Shown piece after piece: positions 11,112-23,465 of a DNA stretch of 64,000 nt. The notes beneath the pieces are model-generated. The model saw only the letters and a program-made list of their open reading frames with translations. It made no database searches and was not told where the DNA came from. Made by a program: the position numbers and the translations under genes. Origin of the DNA: Tubulanus polymorphus (taxonomy: Eukaryota > Nemertea > Palaeonemertea > Tubulaniformes > Tubulanidae). How positions within the stretch are numbered: the first letter of the stretch is position 1; every line of letters begins with the position of its first letter. Where the stretch lies: positions 1 through 64,000 of the forward strand of contig NW_027437449.1 of NCBI RefSeq assembly GCF_964204645.1, read 5' to 3'.

Positions 11112-12546
11112 TCAATCGCTGTCGCTACCGCAACTGTTTCCGTCTAAAAGCTGCGCAAATTTGTTTGAAACACTGAAATCCTAAAAAAAAAAAGATAATG
11201 ATTTGTTATGAATTTAAATGTTGATCTCAATTTCCACATTTTCATTTCATTAATTTTCACCTTTGCTTTAGTTCCCTCATATTTAGGCATTTCATCTATA
11301 GATTTAGGCAGAGGTCTTTCCTTCCTACAACAACACATATCATTCAATTAGTCCAACGACATCGAATAATTTGAAAAACTCATTACTAAACGAACCTTTG
11401 TTTTGGAGGTGGTGCGGTATTATTACTGGCCGATCCACCGCGGGCCCACGCCCCGCGCCCACGAGGTGCCCGACCACCATCTCTATGATACTCACGAGTA
11501 TCGTTATCAGAATCTGTATGAAATAAAGACTTTTTAGAGTCGATAAACTAGTGAGTTATTGACTATACAGAAGACTCTCGGGAGTCAATCTTACCTCGTT
11601 TATTCCACGCTGATTTATTTCTGTTATCAAGGTCACGTGATTTCGACCCCCAAGCGTTGTCGCGTTCACCGCGAGTCCACGCATTCTGTTGCCCTGTTTT
11701 AGTGTTTTCCGCAGTCCCCGCCGACGGCTGAAACATTTTGAAATCGAATTCCTAAAACATTATCTCAACAATAGAAATCGTTTTAAATCGAAATTCAAAT
11801 TTTACCGGTGTTTCTGATTTTGATTGTTGCGGCGTGTGTTGAGGTGGCGCCGCCTGTTGGGAATTGGGTGAAACGGTCTGCTGCTGGGAACTAGGCGACA
11901 CTGTTTTACGTTTGGTCCATGGATTCTCAGCAGGTGGCGGTGCTGGTACCAGAACGGTCTCTTCTTTCCGCGACGGAGCTTGTCGCGCCGATGATTTATT
12001 CGAGTCTTCTGATTGGTGGACACCGTCGACGTCCGAATGATTTGAATTTTCGCTGTCTTTCCGTCGACCAACTGTCAATACACAATACAATACACAATAC
12101 ATTTACAATACACTTTGTCAATACAATTATGAAAATCATGGAATAAGTTTGTTCGAATTTCTAAAACAAAATATAAATAATATTGAAGTAAGTGTGAATA
12201 TAGTGAAGAAAAAATAATAATAGTTCAACAGTCAGTTTACACTCGGTCTAGACTCTAGTCTAGATTTAAACCAGGTTTAGATAAGTTAATATCTGAACTA
12301 GAACCGGACTTAAGATTCTCAGTGTTCTCCTACGCTGGTATTTTAACGGGGCTGTTGTACAGTGTCGTAGCAAGGCTTTCAATCTCCCCAAAATACAGAA
12401 AATCAGCGCAATTTTGGTGTAGTCTTCTATCTCTGGTAGGGGCAGAAGATATTTTATAAGGAGTGGTTGATTTTCAGAGGGGTCGTGGTGGTGGCCGCCT
12501 CTACAGCCGAGAACACTGATTGTGAGTGTGATTGATCTGGTTTTTT

Positions 12547-12580
<34 letters not shown>

Positions 12581-12839
12581 GCAGCCGCAGCAGTAACAGG
12601 TGACTAGACACAATTAGCAACTAAAAATATGAACATTAAAAGTTGCTTTAGAGTGACCGATACCTGGACGCAATACGCCCTTCCCATAACCCATCTGTCT
12701 ACCTCCTCGGTCCGACACAGGAGAATTATCACGGTTACCACGACGACGTTCTTCATGGCGACGAATTTCCTCCTGATAGTCCTCGTCCAAACGGATATCT
12801 CGAGATGAAAAACTGAAAAATATCGAAATATATAAACAA

Positions 12840-12905
<66 letters not shown>

Positions 12906-15900
12906 CAACAACACGAGTAACAGCATAAAACACAGACATAAACTGTTCGATTATAAGAACATCATCGAACCATTTCAACACATACTCAACATAGACTTAT
13001 TTTTTAAGAAAAGAACACAGTTATGACCAGTACAAAAGGGGTCCAGATTAATCTTAAGTTGATAGATTGGCAGTTATAGAACTAAGTAATAAACCACAAC
13101 TGTGCAAGTGACCCAGTATTTCCTCACAGACCCCCCTCAATGATGGGGTGGGGGAGCGGGATGTCCCCTCAGATGGGTGAGTGGAAGGGGTGTTGGTCCC
13201 CCTCACTGTAGTCACAGATGGGTGAGGGGAGGGAGGATGTCACTGATGGGTGAGGGGAGGGGGATGTCACTGATGGGTGAGGGGGAGGAGGGGAGGAGGG
13301 GGTGAGGGGAGGAGGGGAGGAGGGTGTTCACATACCGTGGTTTTTCTCGTTCACTATTATCATTAGATGTCGATGATGAATCATTCTCTTTATTCTCTCC
13401 AGCTCCAGCTCCAGCTCCAGCTCCAACTCCAGCTCCAGCTCCAGCTCCAGGTCCAGTCTGTAAACGCATTCTCTCCAGTCTCTCCTCTATCTCTCTCTCT
13501 CGTGCCGCTGTATCAACCGGTCGCGCCGATCCAAATATCGAATCCGACGATTTCTTCGGTTCCGTCTGCTGAGGGGGCGCCACCGCCGGTGATTCTAGTT
13601 TTTTCTCGATCTCTCTCTCTCGTGAGGCGGTATCGATCGGTCGCGCCGACCCGAATATAGACGACGACGCCGTACGATTCTCTTCAGAGGGGGCGCCACC
13701 GTCGTCCGTCTGCTTGGAACGAGGAGCGAGGTTCAGTCTCGGACGTTCTTTCGGTCCCTCACCTCCTCCTTCTATAGAAAACAATTGAAACATCAATTAC
13801 TGAAATCATCCTCGCGAGTTTTATCACATAATTTCACTCAGAAACCAACAACAAATACATGACCTCGATTTGAGGAGTATCTGTCGTCACGGTTACCACC
13901 ACTTCCTCCGTACCGGTCGTCACGGCTAAAAAATATAAAATACATTAAATACATCACGAGATGATTCCGAGAACTTTATTTTCAAATACAAGAAACCACA
14001 AAATCTGTGTGACTATGAAAGTCATATCAGATTCTTCATAAATTTAAGCTCATCAGTGTTTATCCTTTCAGTGAGTCTACATCAAAGTGCGGCGTATCAA
14101 TCAGTGATACTTTGTTGTCGCATCATGGTGTATTGATGTAATTAGTTTTTATCTCTATTGAAAGATGGCAGTACATATCAAACAGTGGAATTATTACGTA
14201 CACCGCACTGGATACGCCGCGCCGCGGTGTAGACACACTGGATACGCCGCACCGCGGTGTAGATACACTGGATATGCCGCACCGCGGTGTAGACACACTG
14301 GATACGCCGCATCGCGGTGTAGATACACTGGATACGCCGTACCGCGGTGTAGATACACTGGATACGGCGCGCCGCGGTGTAGATACACTGGATACGCTGC
14401 ACCGCGGTGTAGATGCACTGGATACGCTGCACCGCGGTGTAGATATACTGGATACGCCACACCGCGGTGTAGATACACTGGATACGCTGCACCGCGGTGT
14501 AGATACACCGGATACGCTGCACCGCGGTGTAGATGCACTGGATACGCTGCACCGCGGTGTAGACACACTGGATACGTTGCACCGCGGTGTAGATACACTG
14601 GATACGCTGCACCGCGGTGTAGATACACTGGATACGCTGCACCGCGGTGTAGACACACTGGATACGCTGCACCGCGGTGTAGATACACTGGATACGCCGC
14701 ACCGCGGTGTAGATATACTGGATACGTCGCACCGCGGTGTAGATACACTGGATACGCTGCACCGCGGTGTAGATGCACTTTAGGTGTTATGCCAGTTATA
14801 CAACACAGTGCAGTGTTCTAAATTTCAATTTATCTCCAGGCCCAGGTTTCACGAAAAAAATTTAACTGAAATATTTGGTGTAATTGCTATTGGTTACTTC
14901 ATATTTTCAACGAGGACAACAATTCAAACTTAACCGTTTTGGGCTTAAACCTGTTTCGTGAAATTGGACCCAGCACTTTTGGTGAAGGTTAATCAAGTTT
15001 TCTGAGTTACACTTAAATGAGCTTCACTGTAAAATTCACTTTGAGATTATCAAATAATTAAAACATGCAACATGCAAATAATAACACATCTAAACCTGGT
15101 TCCTTATTTCAAATCCTAAATCGAATCATTTTGTAAAACTGACTCAATTTGAACCGGGTTTAATTCAATATTTTAGAGAAAACATGAAAAAAAGCATGAA
15201 AATCAAAATAATGACAAATAAAAGTAGGATCAAAAATAAGACATCTATTCCATTATAGAGTGAAACCATGGATACGACACGCCCGTCGTCCCGGGTTTTA
15301 CTGTATAACACAACACCCTCTACTGGCTCTAAGAGGTACTAATCAAGCAGAATCACAGTTCGTGAGAATTAAGCGAATTACAGAATACTCTATGAAATAA
15401 GCAGCTGTAGTTTGAGTGATGTGAGCCGTTTACAGATAGAGTCATTGTTAACTAGAAAACACTCTGGTCAATTCCGTTCATCGCAACAATAGATGGCACC
15501 ACTAGTCATCGCAAATATACTCAACCCTAGTGACTCCTAGCGGAATGTAGATTGCCACAGTAAGCTTTTCAATTTCTATACAACTACAACTAGTGACACC
15601 TAGTGAGACACCGGCGCACCAGTGTCTCCATCTAGTTCATGTATGACTGAGTTGACACTAGTGCCACCTAGTGACATTAGAGAGCGATATATTGAAAGTG
15701 ACCTCTGGTGTTTTTAAGCAGGAACGAAGAATCTTATCGAAACCCTACCTGTACCTATCATTATACCGGTCTCTATACCTGTCTCCACGGAAACCACCTC
15801 CAAAACCACGACCTACAATTACAACAATACAAGCCGTTAAAATCATCTACTAATTCAAATAACAAACAGCGAAATAAACCAAATATCACTTTAAAGTCTG

Positions 15901-18900
15901 ATCAAAAACCTACCATCTCTTCTGTCTCTACCATAACCACCATCGCGATCACCGCCATACCCACGGCTACCACCATACCCGCGATCACGATCACCGCCAT
16001 ATCCGCGATCACGATCACCGCCATATCCGCGATCACGATCACCGCCATATCCGCGATCCCGATCACCACCATATCCGCGATCACGATCACCTCCGTACCC
16101 GCGATCCCGATCACCGCCATATCCGCGATCACGATCACCGCCATAACCGCGATCACGATCGCCGCCATATCCGCGATCACGATCACCGCCATATCCGCGA
16201 TCACGGCCTCCAAAACCACCGCGATCATCATCCCTACCTCGACTCGAAAAGCGATCATCATTTCGCGAATCATCTAGAATTTCAAACAAAATCAAATAAT
16301 AAATTTCCTCGACAGAATCGAGCCCTGGCAAGTGAGTTATGCATACCGGTCATAGGTCGACTCCTCCAATCACTGGCCTCGTCAGAGCGATCAGTTTCAC
16401 CTCGTCCTCCGCCTCCAAAACCACCTCCTCCAGACTCTACAAATAATCATACACCTTCATTCATTACTGTGGCAAGTATGCATTGTTATCGGTGGCGCTC
16501 TCTCTAGCTGGATAAACCGGCGCACTCTATAGGGAGATAAAACTACAAACCTTGATTACTGGCTAAATCAACTCGAATTTTACGATTCAACAACATCTGA
16601 AAAATTAACAATAAATTCATTCAATACAATCATTTTTATCTTTTCTCTAAAATCAATGATTGTCCAGAAAATGATTCTTACCTCATCGTTGAGATCGATA
16701 GCTGCTATTAGAGATTGTCGATCAGCAAATTCCGCGTAACCAAAACCCTTTCTGCGTCCGCCATCAGCTGGTAACCGTACCGACAATACCTACAAATACA
16801 ACCATACCGTTACACTGAATTACAACTGTCATGGCAGGTTCCTTGCGTCATCAGCAAGACACCAAAAATTCAAATTCTCTGATTAAATTATAAGATATCC
16901 TCAGTGAGGGCTGTTTCTTATCAAGAAGTTCCTTGTGCCACTCGTCACCAGCAAGAACAACAAGACACCAAAAATACAAAATTCTCATACAAAATAAAGC
17001 AGAAATTCCTTGATTTAAAACTCACCTCAAATTTGCTGAAGAATTTATGAATGCTTTCCTCGTCGACATCGTACGGTAGGTTGCCTAGAAACGCTGTGAA
17101 TGGCGGCTTCGTGGGTACTTTAGCCATATCTACGGTTGGCCCGAGGGCTGACTTGGGAGCCGAGGGTAACAGTGCCCGGTTTACAGTCGGGCGACTGATA
17201 CCGTAATCCATATCCATCGATTCTATAAATAATATCGGTACCGGTATACACCACTAGATGGCGTAAATTATAGCACAGGTAAAATCAGTTCATTTTCAAA
17301 TTTCAAATCTTGTTATTTTAAAGAGTTTTCATTGATTATCACGAGAAGGTTGATTGAGAAACTACTAGTGACACCTGGTAGATGTATATCGTACTAGCGC
17401 CCCCTGTCCGGTAGATGTATATCGTACTAGCGCCCCCTGTCCGGTAGATGTATATCGTACTAGCGCCCCCTGTCTGGTAGATGTATATCGCACTAGCGCC
17501 CCCTGTCTGGTAGATGTATATCGTACTAGCGCCCCCTGTCTGGTAGATGTATATCGCACTAGCGCCCCCTGTCTGGTAGATGTATATCGCACTAGCGCCC
17601 CCTGTCTGGTAGATGTATATCGCACTAGCGCCCCCTGTCCCGTAGATGTATATCGCACTAGCGCCCCCTGTCCCGTAGATGTATATCGCACTAGCGCCCC
17701 CTGTCTGGTAGATGTATATCGTACTAGCGCCCCCTGTCCGGTAGATGTATATCGTACTAGCGCCCCCTGTCCGGTAGATGTATATCGTACTAGCGCCCCC
17801 TGTCTGGTAGATGTATATCGTACTAGCGCCCCCTGTCTGGTAGATGTATATCGTACTAGCGCCCCCTGTCTGGTAGATGTATATCGTACTAGCGCCCCCT
17901 GTCTGGTAGATGTATATCGTACTAGCGCCCCCTGTCCGGTAGATGTATATCGTACTAGCGCCCCCTGTCCGGTAGATGTATATCGTAATAGCGCCCCCTG
18001 TCCGGTAGATGTATATCGTACTAGCGCCCCCTGTCCCGTAGATGTATATCGTACTAGCGCCCCCTGTCCGGTAGATGTATATCGTACTAGCGCCCCCTGT
18101 CCGGTAGATGTATATCGTACTAGCGCCCCCTGTCCGGTAGATGAATATCGTACTAGCGCCCCCTGTCTGGTAGATGTATATCGTACTAGCGCCCCCTGTC
18201 TGGTAGATGTATATCGTACTAGCGCCCCCTGTCCGGTAGATGTATATCGTACTAGCGCCCCCTGTCTGGTAGATGTATATCGTACTAGCGCCCCCTGTCC
18301 GGTAGATGTATATCGTACTAGCGCCCCCTGTCCGGTAGATGTATATCGTACTAGCGCCCCCTGTCCGGTGGATGTATATCGTACTAGCGCCCCCTGTCCC
18401 GTAGATGTATATCGTACTAGCGCCCCCTGTCCGGTAGATGTATATCGTACTAGCGCCCCCCTGTCTGGTAGATGTATATCTTACTAGCGTCCCCTGTCTG
18501 GTAGATATATATCGTACTAGCGCCCCCTGTCCGGTAGATGTATATCTTACTAGCGCCCCCTGTCCGGTAGATGTATATCGTACTAGCGCCCCCTGTCTGG
18601 TGGATGTATATCGTACTAGCGCCCCCTGTCCGGTAGATGTATATCGTACTAGCGCCCCCTGTCTGGTGGATGTATATGGTACTAGCGCCCCCTGTCCGGT
18701 AGATGTATATCTTACTAGCGCCCCCTGTCTAGTAGATGTATATGGTACTAGCGCCCCCTGTCCGGTGTATACTAACCTCCACCTATATCCTCATTTTCCA
18801 TTTCGGTTGCCCAGTCGGTTTTATTCTGTAAAACCAGACTGATTCCCGGAGAATCAGACTCATCTCCGAGAAATTCATTTAAATGAAGCGTCTTTCCTTT

Positions 18901-19771
18901 AGACTTCTTCTTTTTACCTGCAAAAATAAAACAAGAGAGAATTTATTTATATAAACCACACTTTGTGATTGCAGGATGTTTTTGGTTTTCGGTAGGTAAA
19001 TTTCCTAGAAGCCTCGCAAACAAGTTGAGCAACAATAATACAAACGTTTTGAATGATATATCAAATTCGACTTTTACATAAAATATTTTTCAAGTAATTT
19101 GATGATTGACAAGTTATGAGGGTGAGAGGGAGTGGAAGGGAGTGAGAGGTAAGAGGGAGGGGAGGAGGGGGGTACGAGATGAGTGGCAGCTGATATTGAA
19201 ACCTGCACTGGCAGGATGTTGACACCTGCCAGTAGCAGGTGTCGTTTTTGGCTTTATTTCAAAGAATGAAATTAATGAAGTTACAAAAACGACTGAGTCT
19301 CCATCCTCTCTCTCTCTCTACCAGCAGACCTCAGTCAAATCAGTGAAGGGCCACCCGGGACTGAGTGAGGCCCGTGCATGGTCGTGAATCTCTGGGACAA
19401 TGTTTGGGCAGGATCCCTCAAGGAGAACTCGATATCCTTAACCCATGGATCTAACTTTCATCGGAATCAAATCGATTCTCACAAATCAATCAAAAAATAT
19501 CTGGTGTTTCTCGTAAATAACGGCCTCCTCTAATTGGTAAATCAATTACGTAAGCGTAGTTGACACAGACTAATCCCGGTAACATATTCTACGAGTTTTA
19601 AGCGTCTGAACACCGTTAACCGGCGCTAAATCGGTTCTAATCCAGAGATTATCGATGCCGATACGCGGATTAACGGTTAATCTCAGCGATTAACTCATTT
19701 TACAACTGATTTATTCGAGTTGAAATGTTTTTTGAGTGTTGGATCACGTTTTACTGACCACTAGCCGCCAT
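11112..19771 (-). CDS. EIF4B: Eukaryotic translation initiation factor 4B
   Basis: Fifteen phase-consistent coding exons: 19759-19771, 18777-18917, 17026-17222, 16682-16789, 16551-16596, 16347-16436, 15914-16273, 15749-15812, 13864-13925, 13336-13771, 12664-12812, 11806-12071, 11595-11727, 11396-11513, 11112-11172; 747 aa. MAASG plus KKKKSKGKT matches the vertebrate N-terminus. The RRM (about 93-168) has RNP2 FLGNLP and RNP1 KGFGYAEF (131-138). A DRYG-like Arg/Gly/Tyr/Asp repeat region follows (199-360). Two [19 protein letters not shown] motifs start at 398 and 438. [12 protein letters not shown] matches the family's C-terminal half. The end, [10 protein letters not shown], resembles the vertebrate SKYAALSVDG. 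eIF4B stimulates the eIF4A helicase during 43S recruitment and scanning. The last acceptor was chosen because it keeps that C-terminus; an alternative AG ten bases upstream gives a shorter tail in another frame. Confidence 0.95.
12549..12596. repeat. (CAG)n microsatellite
   Basis: GCA-triplet run with CCG interruptions in EIF4B intron 11. Confidence 0.9.
12841..12912. repeat. (CAG)n microsatellite, about 20 units
   Basis: Nearly pure CAG run in EIF4B intron 10, about 30 bases upstream of exon 11 (in minus-strand order). Read on the minus strand it is CTG. Confidence 0.95.
13125..13322. repeat. G-rich GATGGGTGAGGGGAGG repeats
   Basis: Degenerate units with repeated GGGG runs directly downstream of EIF4B exon 10 on the minus strand. 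The opposite strand is C-rich. Confidence 0.8.
13398..13453. repeat. coding hexanucleotide repeat (Gly-Ala) in EIF4B exon 10
   Basis: (AGCTCC)n on the plus strand encodes the [17 protein letters not shown] stretch of eIF4B. Confidence 0.9.
14206..14780. repeat. 30-bp minisatellite, ~19 copies (EIF4B intron 8)
   Basis: Unit TGTAGATACACTGGATACGC plus TGCACCGCGG. Copies differ at a few positions. Because the unit is 30 bases and lacks stops in several frames, long spurious ORFs arise on both strands. Confidence 0.97.
15956..16206 (-). repeat. coding 24-bp minisatellite (RDRGYGGD) in EIF4B exon 7
   Basis: About ten 24-base units encode near-perfect RDRGYGGD octapeptides inside the DRYG-like region of eIF4B. 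Differences between units are mainly synonymous or single-codon changes, and the reading frame is maintained through the 360-bp exon. Confidence 0.92.
17372..18768. repeat. 33-bp minisatellite, ~42 copies (EIF4B intron 2)
   Basis: Unit built on GTAGATGTATATCGTACTAG then CGCCCCCTGTCCG. It fills almost the whole intron between exons 2 and 3 and stops about 10 bases from the exon 2 donor. Variants (GTACTAG/GCACTAG/TTACTAG, TCCGG/TCTGG/TCCCG) cluster in blocks, as expected from local duplication. Confidence 0.97.
18960..19758 (-). other. EIF4B intron 1
   Basis: No exon or RNA gene seen. Includes a G-rich patch at 19108-19175 and an imperfect hairpin around 19195-19248 built from the repeated CCTGCCAGT/CTGGCAGG words. 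Confidence 0.5.
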
Positions 19772-20239
19772 CTTGAATTCAGAGACCCGGATGACGGGAT
19801 ATCCCAATTTTTAAAGTTCGTTCAATAGCAAATTAGTTTCCAAATTGATCTCAATGTTCGTTTTCTTTTAGTTCTAAAACCATTTCGTAGGATTTGATGT
19901 TTTTCAATTTTACCCATATGTGGATCAATAAAATATACATTGAATTGAATTTAATCTCAATCGATTCAATTCAATTTAATAAATTTATCAGTTGACATTT
20001 ATGTGATTATCTTGTTTATTCATGTTTTTTGCTATTCGGGAAATCTTCATATTTAAAAAGAAAGTTAATTTCTGAAATAAAAATTGATAAAAACCGGATA
20101 TAGACTTTCTACCGGAATCGGTCCACTATCCGGATTGTACGCTATACCGCGATTAATCTCTTCCGGGTTTCTTACATTTTTTTCAGAAAACTTTCGACAA
20201 TTCGATTCTAAATCGGCTCAAAGCAATCAAACCGATAAA
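19772..20239. promoter_or_regulatory. bidirectional promoter EIF4B / LZTFL1
   Basis: The two start codons (EIF4B 19771 minus, LZTFL1 20240 plus) lie head-to-head only 468 bases apart, so both 5' UTRs and promoters must share this interval. CCGGAT/CCGGAA words near 20095-20140 resemble ETS-family sites common in divergent housekeeping promoters; no TATA box stands out. The function is inferred from geometry. Confidence 0.6.
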
Positions 20240-23200
20240 ATGGTGTGTATTTTCTGTTAAAACTTTGTTACTTCTAATTGAAACTATACCTGTTTTGAGC
20301 GATGCGTTTTGAGTCGGGGGACAAATTAAAAAGAAAAGTTTGTAATGTCTGCATTTTCCATTTATTAGCTTACTACGGCACGCAAATCCGCCTATGACGT
20401 CATTAGATTGTGTGTATTATGTGTTTGTTTGTTTCAGACGACTGAACTGGGTGTAAATGAACATCACAGAAATGTAGTAATAAACTATCTGAGATTTGCT
20501 CGGTATCAAAGAGCTCAAAGACTGAAAGCAGTTGATGACAGTTTTAAGAATCTGGAGGAAAGCAGGTATGTTTGAATCCATTGACACTAGGGGGCAGCAT
20601 CGACAACCTTCATCAGAGCTCTTAGTACATGCAGCGCCCTGAACCGGCCGCGAACCGGCCGCGAACCGGCCGCTCTCAGGACTTGGTGAACGAGATTGCC
20701 ACAGTACGAAACCCTGCCTCATTAATGTCTATTTCAACCTGACTTGAGAGCATTCCTGTTGGCCTAGCTCGGTCAGTTTTGGTAGTACATACCTGATAAA
20801 AGTCTTAATAGGACCAGAATGCATTGGCAGTCGACCTAAATCATCATTTTTTAATCCATTTGAAACTGAATTGAAGGATATCCAAAAAGTATTCACTGAA
20901 AGGGGTTCCTGAGAGAAAAGAGACTCCATGATTTGAAAGTTTAACAATATGTTTCCATGCCTACCAACTATAGTTTGGTTTGAAATAGACATTAGACCAA
21001 GTGCGTAGGGAGAGAGGGGAGGAAGGGGAGGGGAGGGAGGAAGGGGCTTTAATGTTCAGGAGAAATGAATCAAGAGACAGAAGACTCTTATTTCAAATTT
21101 AATCGGAGTTCGTCTAAGGGCTCTCAGAACAACCTGTAAATTTGATAGATTTAGTTGTAAGTTGTAAGTTGTATGTCATATGTTGTAAGTTGTAAGTTGT
21201 AAGTTGTATATTGATAGATTGGAAGATGATGAAACGTTCACTAAAGATGAAGTAGTAGAAATCCTCGATGGATTATTAACAGTTGTAAGGAGTGAAGTCG
21301 AAGATGAATTAATAAACACATCTCACACAAACGTCCTCATGTTACGACAATTATTCATCGAGGCTGAAAAATGGCATTTAAAACTTTCCGCTGATATATC
21401 GGAACTTGAAAACAGGTATTTATCACCGGGGGCGACGACAGACGCTGACCGTATCACGGACTGTGTGAGGTCATTTTTTTGATTTTCTATTGTAGAGAAT
21501 TGTTGGAGAAAATAGCGGATTTTGAAGAGCAGGAATTCAGCGGAACGAAGAGAGACACCGAGTTTAATTTGGCTTCGATGAAATTGGAGCCATTAAACGA
21601 AACCGGACAAACGGCTCTATTACACTTAGTAAGTTACGATCAAAACCACCAGGTGGCGCTCCAATGTTTTACTGATACCTCATCCGGAAGGAGGATTTAT
21701 GATGATTTCTTTGGGGGTCAAAAATGAACTAAAATCTATTTATTTAAAAAAATCATATAATTTGCAAGAAAGATTAATTCAGATTTTGATATTTTAAGTT
21801 GTATATTGTAAATTGTAAAGTGTAAGTTGTATATTGTAAGTTGTAGATTGTAAGTTGTATATTGTAAGTTGTAGATTGTAAGTTGTATATTGAAAGTTGT
21901 AAGTTGTTGTATTTCTAGGAGATCAATCGATTGAAAGAAGAGAATCTGAAATTGCGCGATGTTTTACGAGATGTTGAAGAACGCGCTATGAGTTTGACGG
22001 GAGACAGAGGGAAACTAGCGGCCGATCTCGAGCGAATCAGAGCAGCCCAAGGCATTATACTTACAGAGGTCAGTCTTCCATAGAATAGTTTAATCCCGGT
22101 TTATCCTGGTTTATGCTAATCAACGTGATGTTTATATTTATTTGTAGGACGGAACAACGGATGACATCGCGAAATTACAACAACAAATTGAGAAATATAA
22201 ACTAGACATAAAACAGGTAAAACAGATCTCGAGACCTGTTTACTGAAGTCACCTGTTTACTGAAGTCACCTGTTTACTGAAGTCTGTTTACTGAAGTCTG
22301 TTTACTGAAGTCTGTTTACTGAAGTCTGTTTACTGAAGTCTGTTTACTGAAGTCTGTTTACTGAAGTCTGTTTACTAAAGTCTGTTTACTGAAGTCTGTT
22401 TACTAAAGTCTGTTTACTAAAGTCTGTTTACTGAAGTCTGTTTACTAAAGACTGTTTTTTTTCATGTGGAACCTATTTATTGGATAAATCACTTTATCTT
22501 TTAAACGCATTCCTCAATTTGATGGTTTTACATGGTTTGAAAAAGTAATTTGAAATGGTCGGCATGGAAACATATCGTTGAAATTGATTGAGTCTCTTTT
22601 CTCTGATTCAAATGAGTTTAAAAAGATTTTTTGGAAGTCACTTACAACAGTGTAATAATGGATATAAAAACAATGATTCATCTGTAGTTTCACTAGTCAT
22701 ATCGAGACCAATTTGAATTATGTGTTTAAAGAATTACGAGAAATTTCTCCCAAAAAACTCCTTTAAATTCACCATGTTTTTTTGTTTTTGATTCAGAGCG
22801 CAGGTCGTGAAGGTTTGGATCCGTTTGAATCTGAATTAATCAGTTTAAAACATGAATTCCTACGAATTAAACACATGTTGGATATGAAAGAAGAGGTAGG
22901 TATCTTTAAACCAATCAAATTCATTGTTTCACTTTTCTAAACCAATCAAATTCATTGTTACACTTTTCTAAACCAATCAAATTCATTGTTAAACTTTTCT
23001 AAACCAATCAAATTCATTGTTACACTTTTCTAAACCAATCAAATTCATTGTTACACTTTTCTAATCCAATCAAATTCATTGTTACACTTTTCTAAACCAA
23101 TCAAATTCATCGTTACACTTTTCTAATCCAATCAAATTCATCGTTACACTTTTCTAAACCAATCAAATTCATTGTTACACCTGTTGTTTTTGTGTAGGAA

Positions 23201-23416
23201 TTAGAGAAGAAAGTCAGTCAAACCGTCCAGTTTAAGAATGTTCAATCAATGCTTCGTAAAAAGAATGAACAGTTGAAAGATCTTAGAAAACGATTAATGA
23301 AGTCAGTATTTACACCTCAATGTTGATGCAGGTCTCAGGGTGAAGTTTCACAGTCAAATAAAGTCATTTCGTTTTTTTTATTTATTTTCAGATATGAAAG
23401 TTTAGATGATGATTAA
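20240..23416 (+). CDS. LZTFL1: Leucine zipper transcription factor-like 1
   Basis: Nine coding exons: 20240-20242 (only the ATG), 20438-20565, 21218-21415, 21496-21628, 21919-22068, 22148-22216, 22797-22895, 23198-23301, 23392-23416; 302 aa against 299 in human. The opening after Met, TTELGVNEHHRNVVINYLRF, and RLEDDETFTKDEV, INTSHTNVLMLRQLF, EKWHLKLSADISELENR align closely with the vertebrate protein; the second half is a coiled coil ending in KKNEQLKDLRKRLMKYESLDDD. LZTFL1 is a cytoplasmic regulator of BBSome entry into cilia and of Hedgehog receptor trafficking. A first exon holding only the initiator Met is also the vertebrate arrangement as I recall it. Introns carry several minisatellites and a MITE. 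Confidence 0.96.
20725..20999. mobile_element. MITE-like element in LZTFL1 intron 2
   Basis: Begins TAATGTCTATTTCAA and ends TTGAAATAGACATTA, giving 14-base terminal inverted repeats with TA at each edge. Its interior matches each arm of the palindrome at 7739-8241. Confidence 0.8.
21150..21215. repeat. TTGTAAG short tandem repeat
   Basis: TTGTAAG/TTGTATA units run to within a few bases of the LZTFL1 exon 3 acceptor; the same motif recurs at 21793-21906 before exon 5. Confidence 0.85.
21793..21906. repeat. TTGTAAGTTGTATA repeat
   Basis: ~15-base units directly upstream of LZTFL1 exon 5, related to 21150-21215. Confidence 0.85.
22236..22455. repeat. 14-bp minisatellite, ~15 copies
   Basis: CTGTTTACTGAAGT units (some TAAAGT) in LZTFL1 intron 6, just after the exon 6 donor. 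The first copies have a longer spacer. Confidence 0.93.
22903..23182. repeat. 31-bp minisatellite, 9 copies
   Basis: AAACCAATCAAATTCATTGT plus TACACTTTTCT units fill LZTFL1 intron 7 almost from donor to acceptor. Confidence 0.95.
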
Positions 23417-23465
23417 AAACCTGAACAATGAAACCTGAATATAACAGACAGATAGAGTTAGATCA

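Noticed and set aside
12838-12915. Poly-Ala/Gln coding stretch
   Set aside because: It is an intronic CAG repeat adjacent to EIF4B exon 11, not part of the family alignment.
14123-14821. Several overlapping 170-218-codon frames on both strands
   Set aside because: Produced by the stop-free 30-bp minisatellite in an EIF4B intron; open in multiple frames at once.
15708-16277. Plus-strand 189-codon Thr/Ile-rich frame
   Set aside because: Antisense shadow of the eIF4B DRYG-region exons, which have family support on the minus strand.
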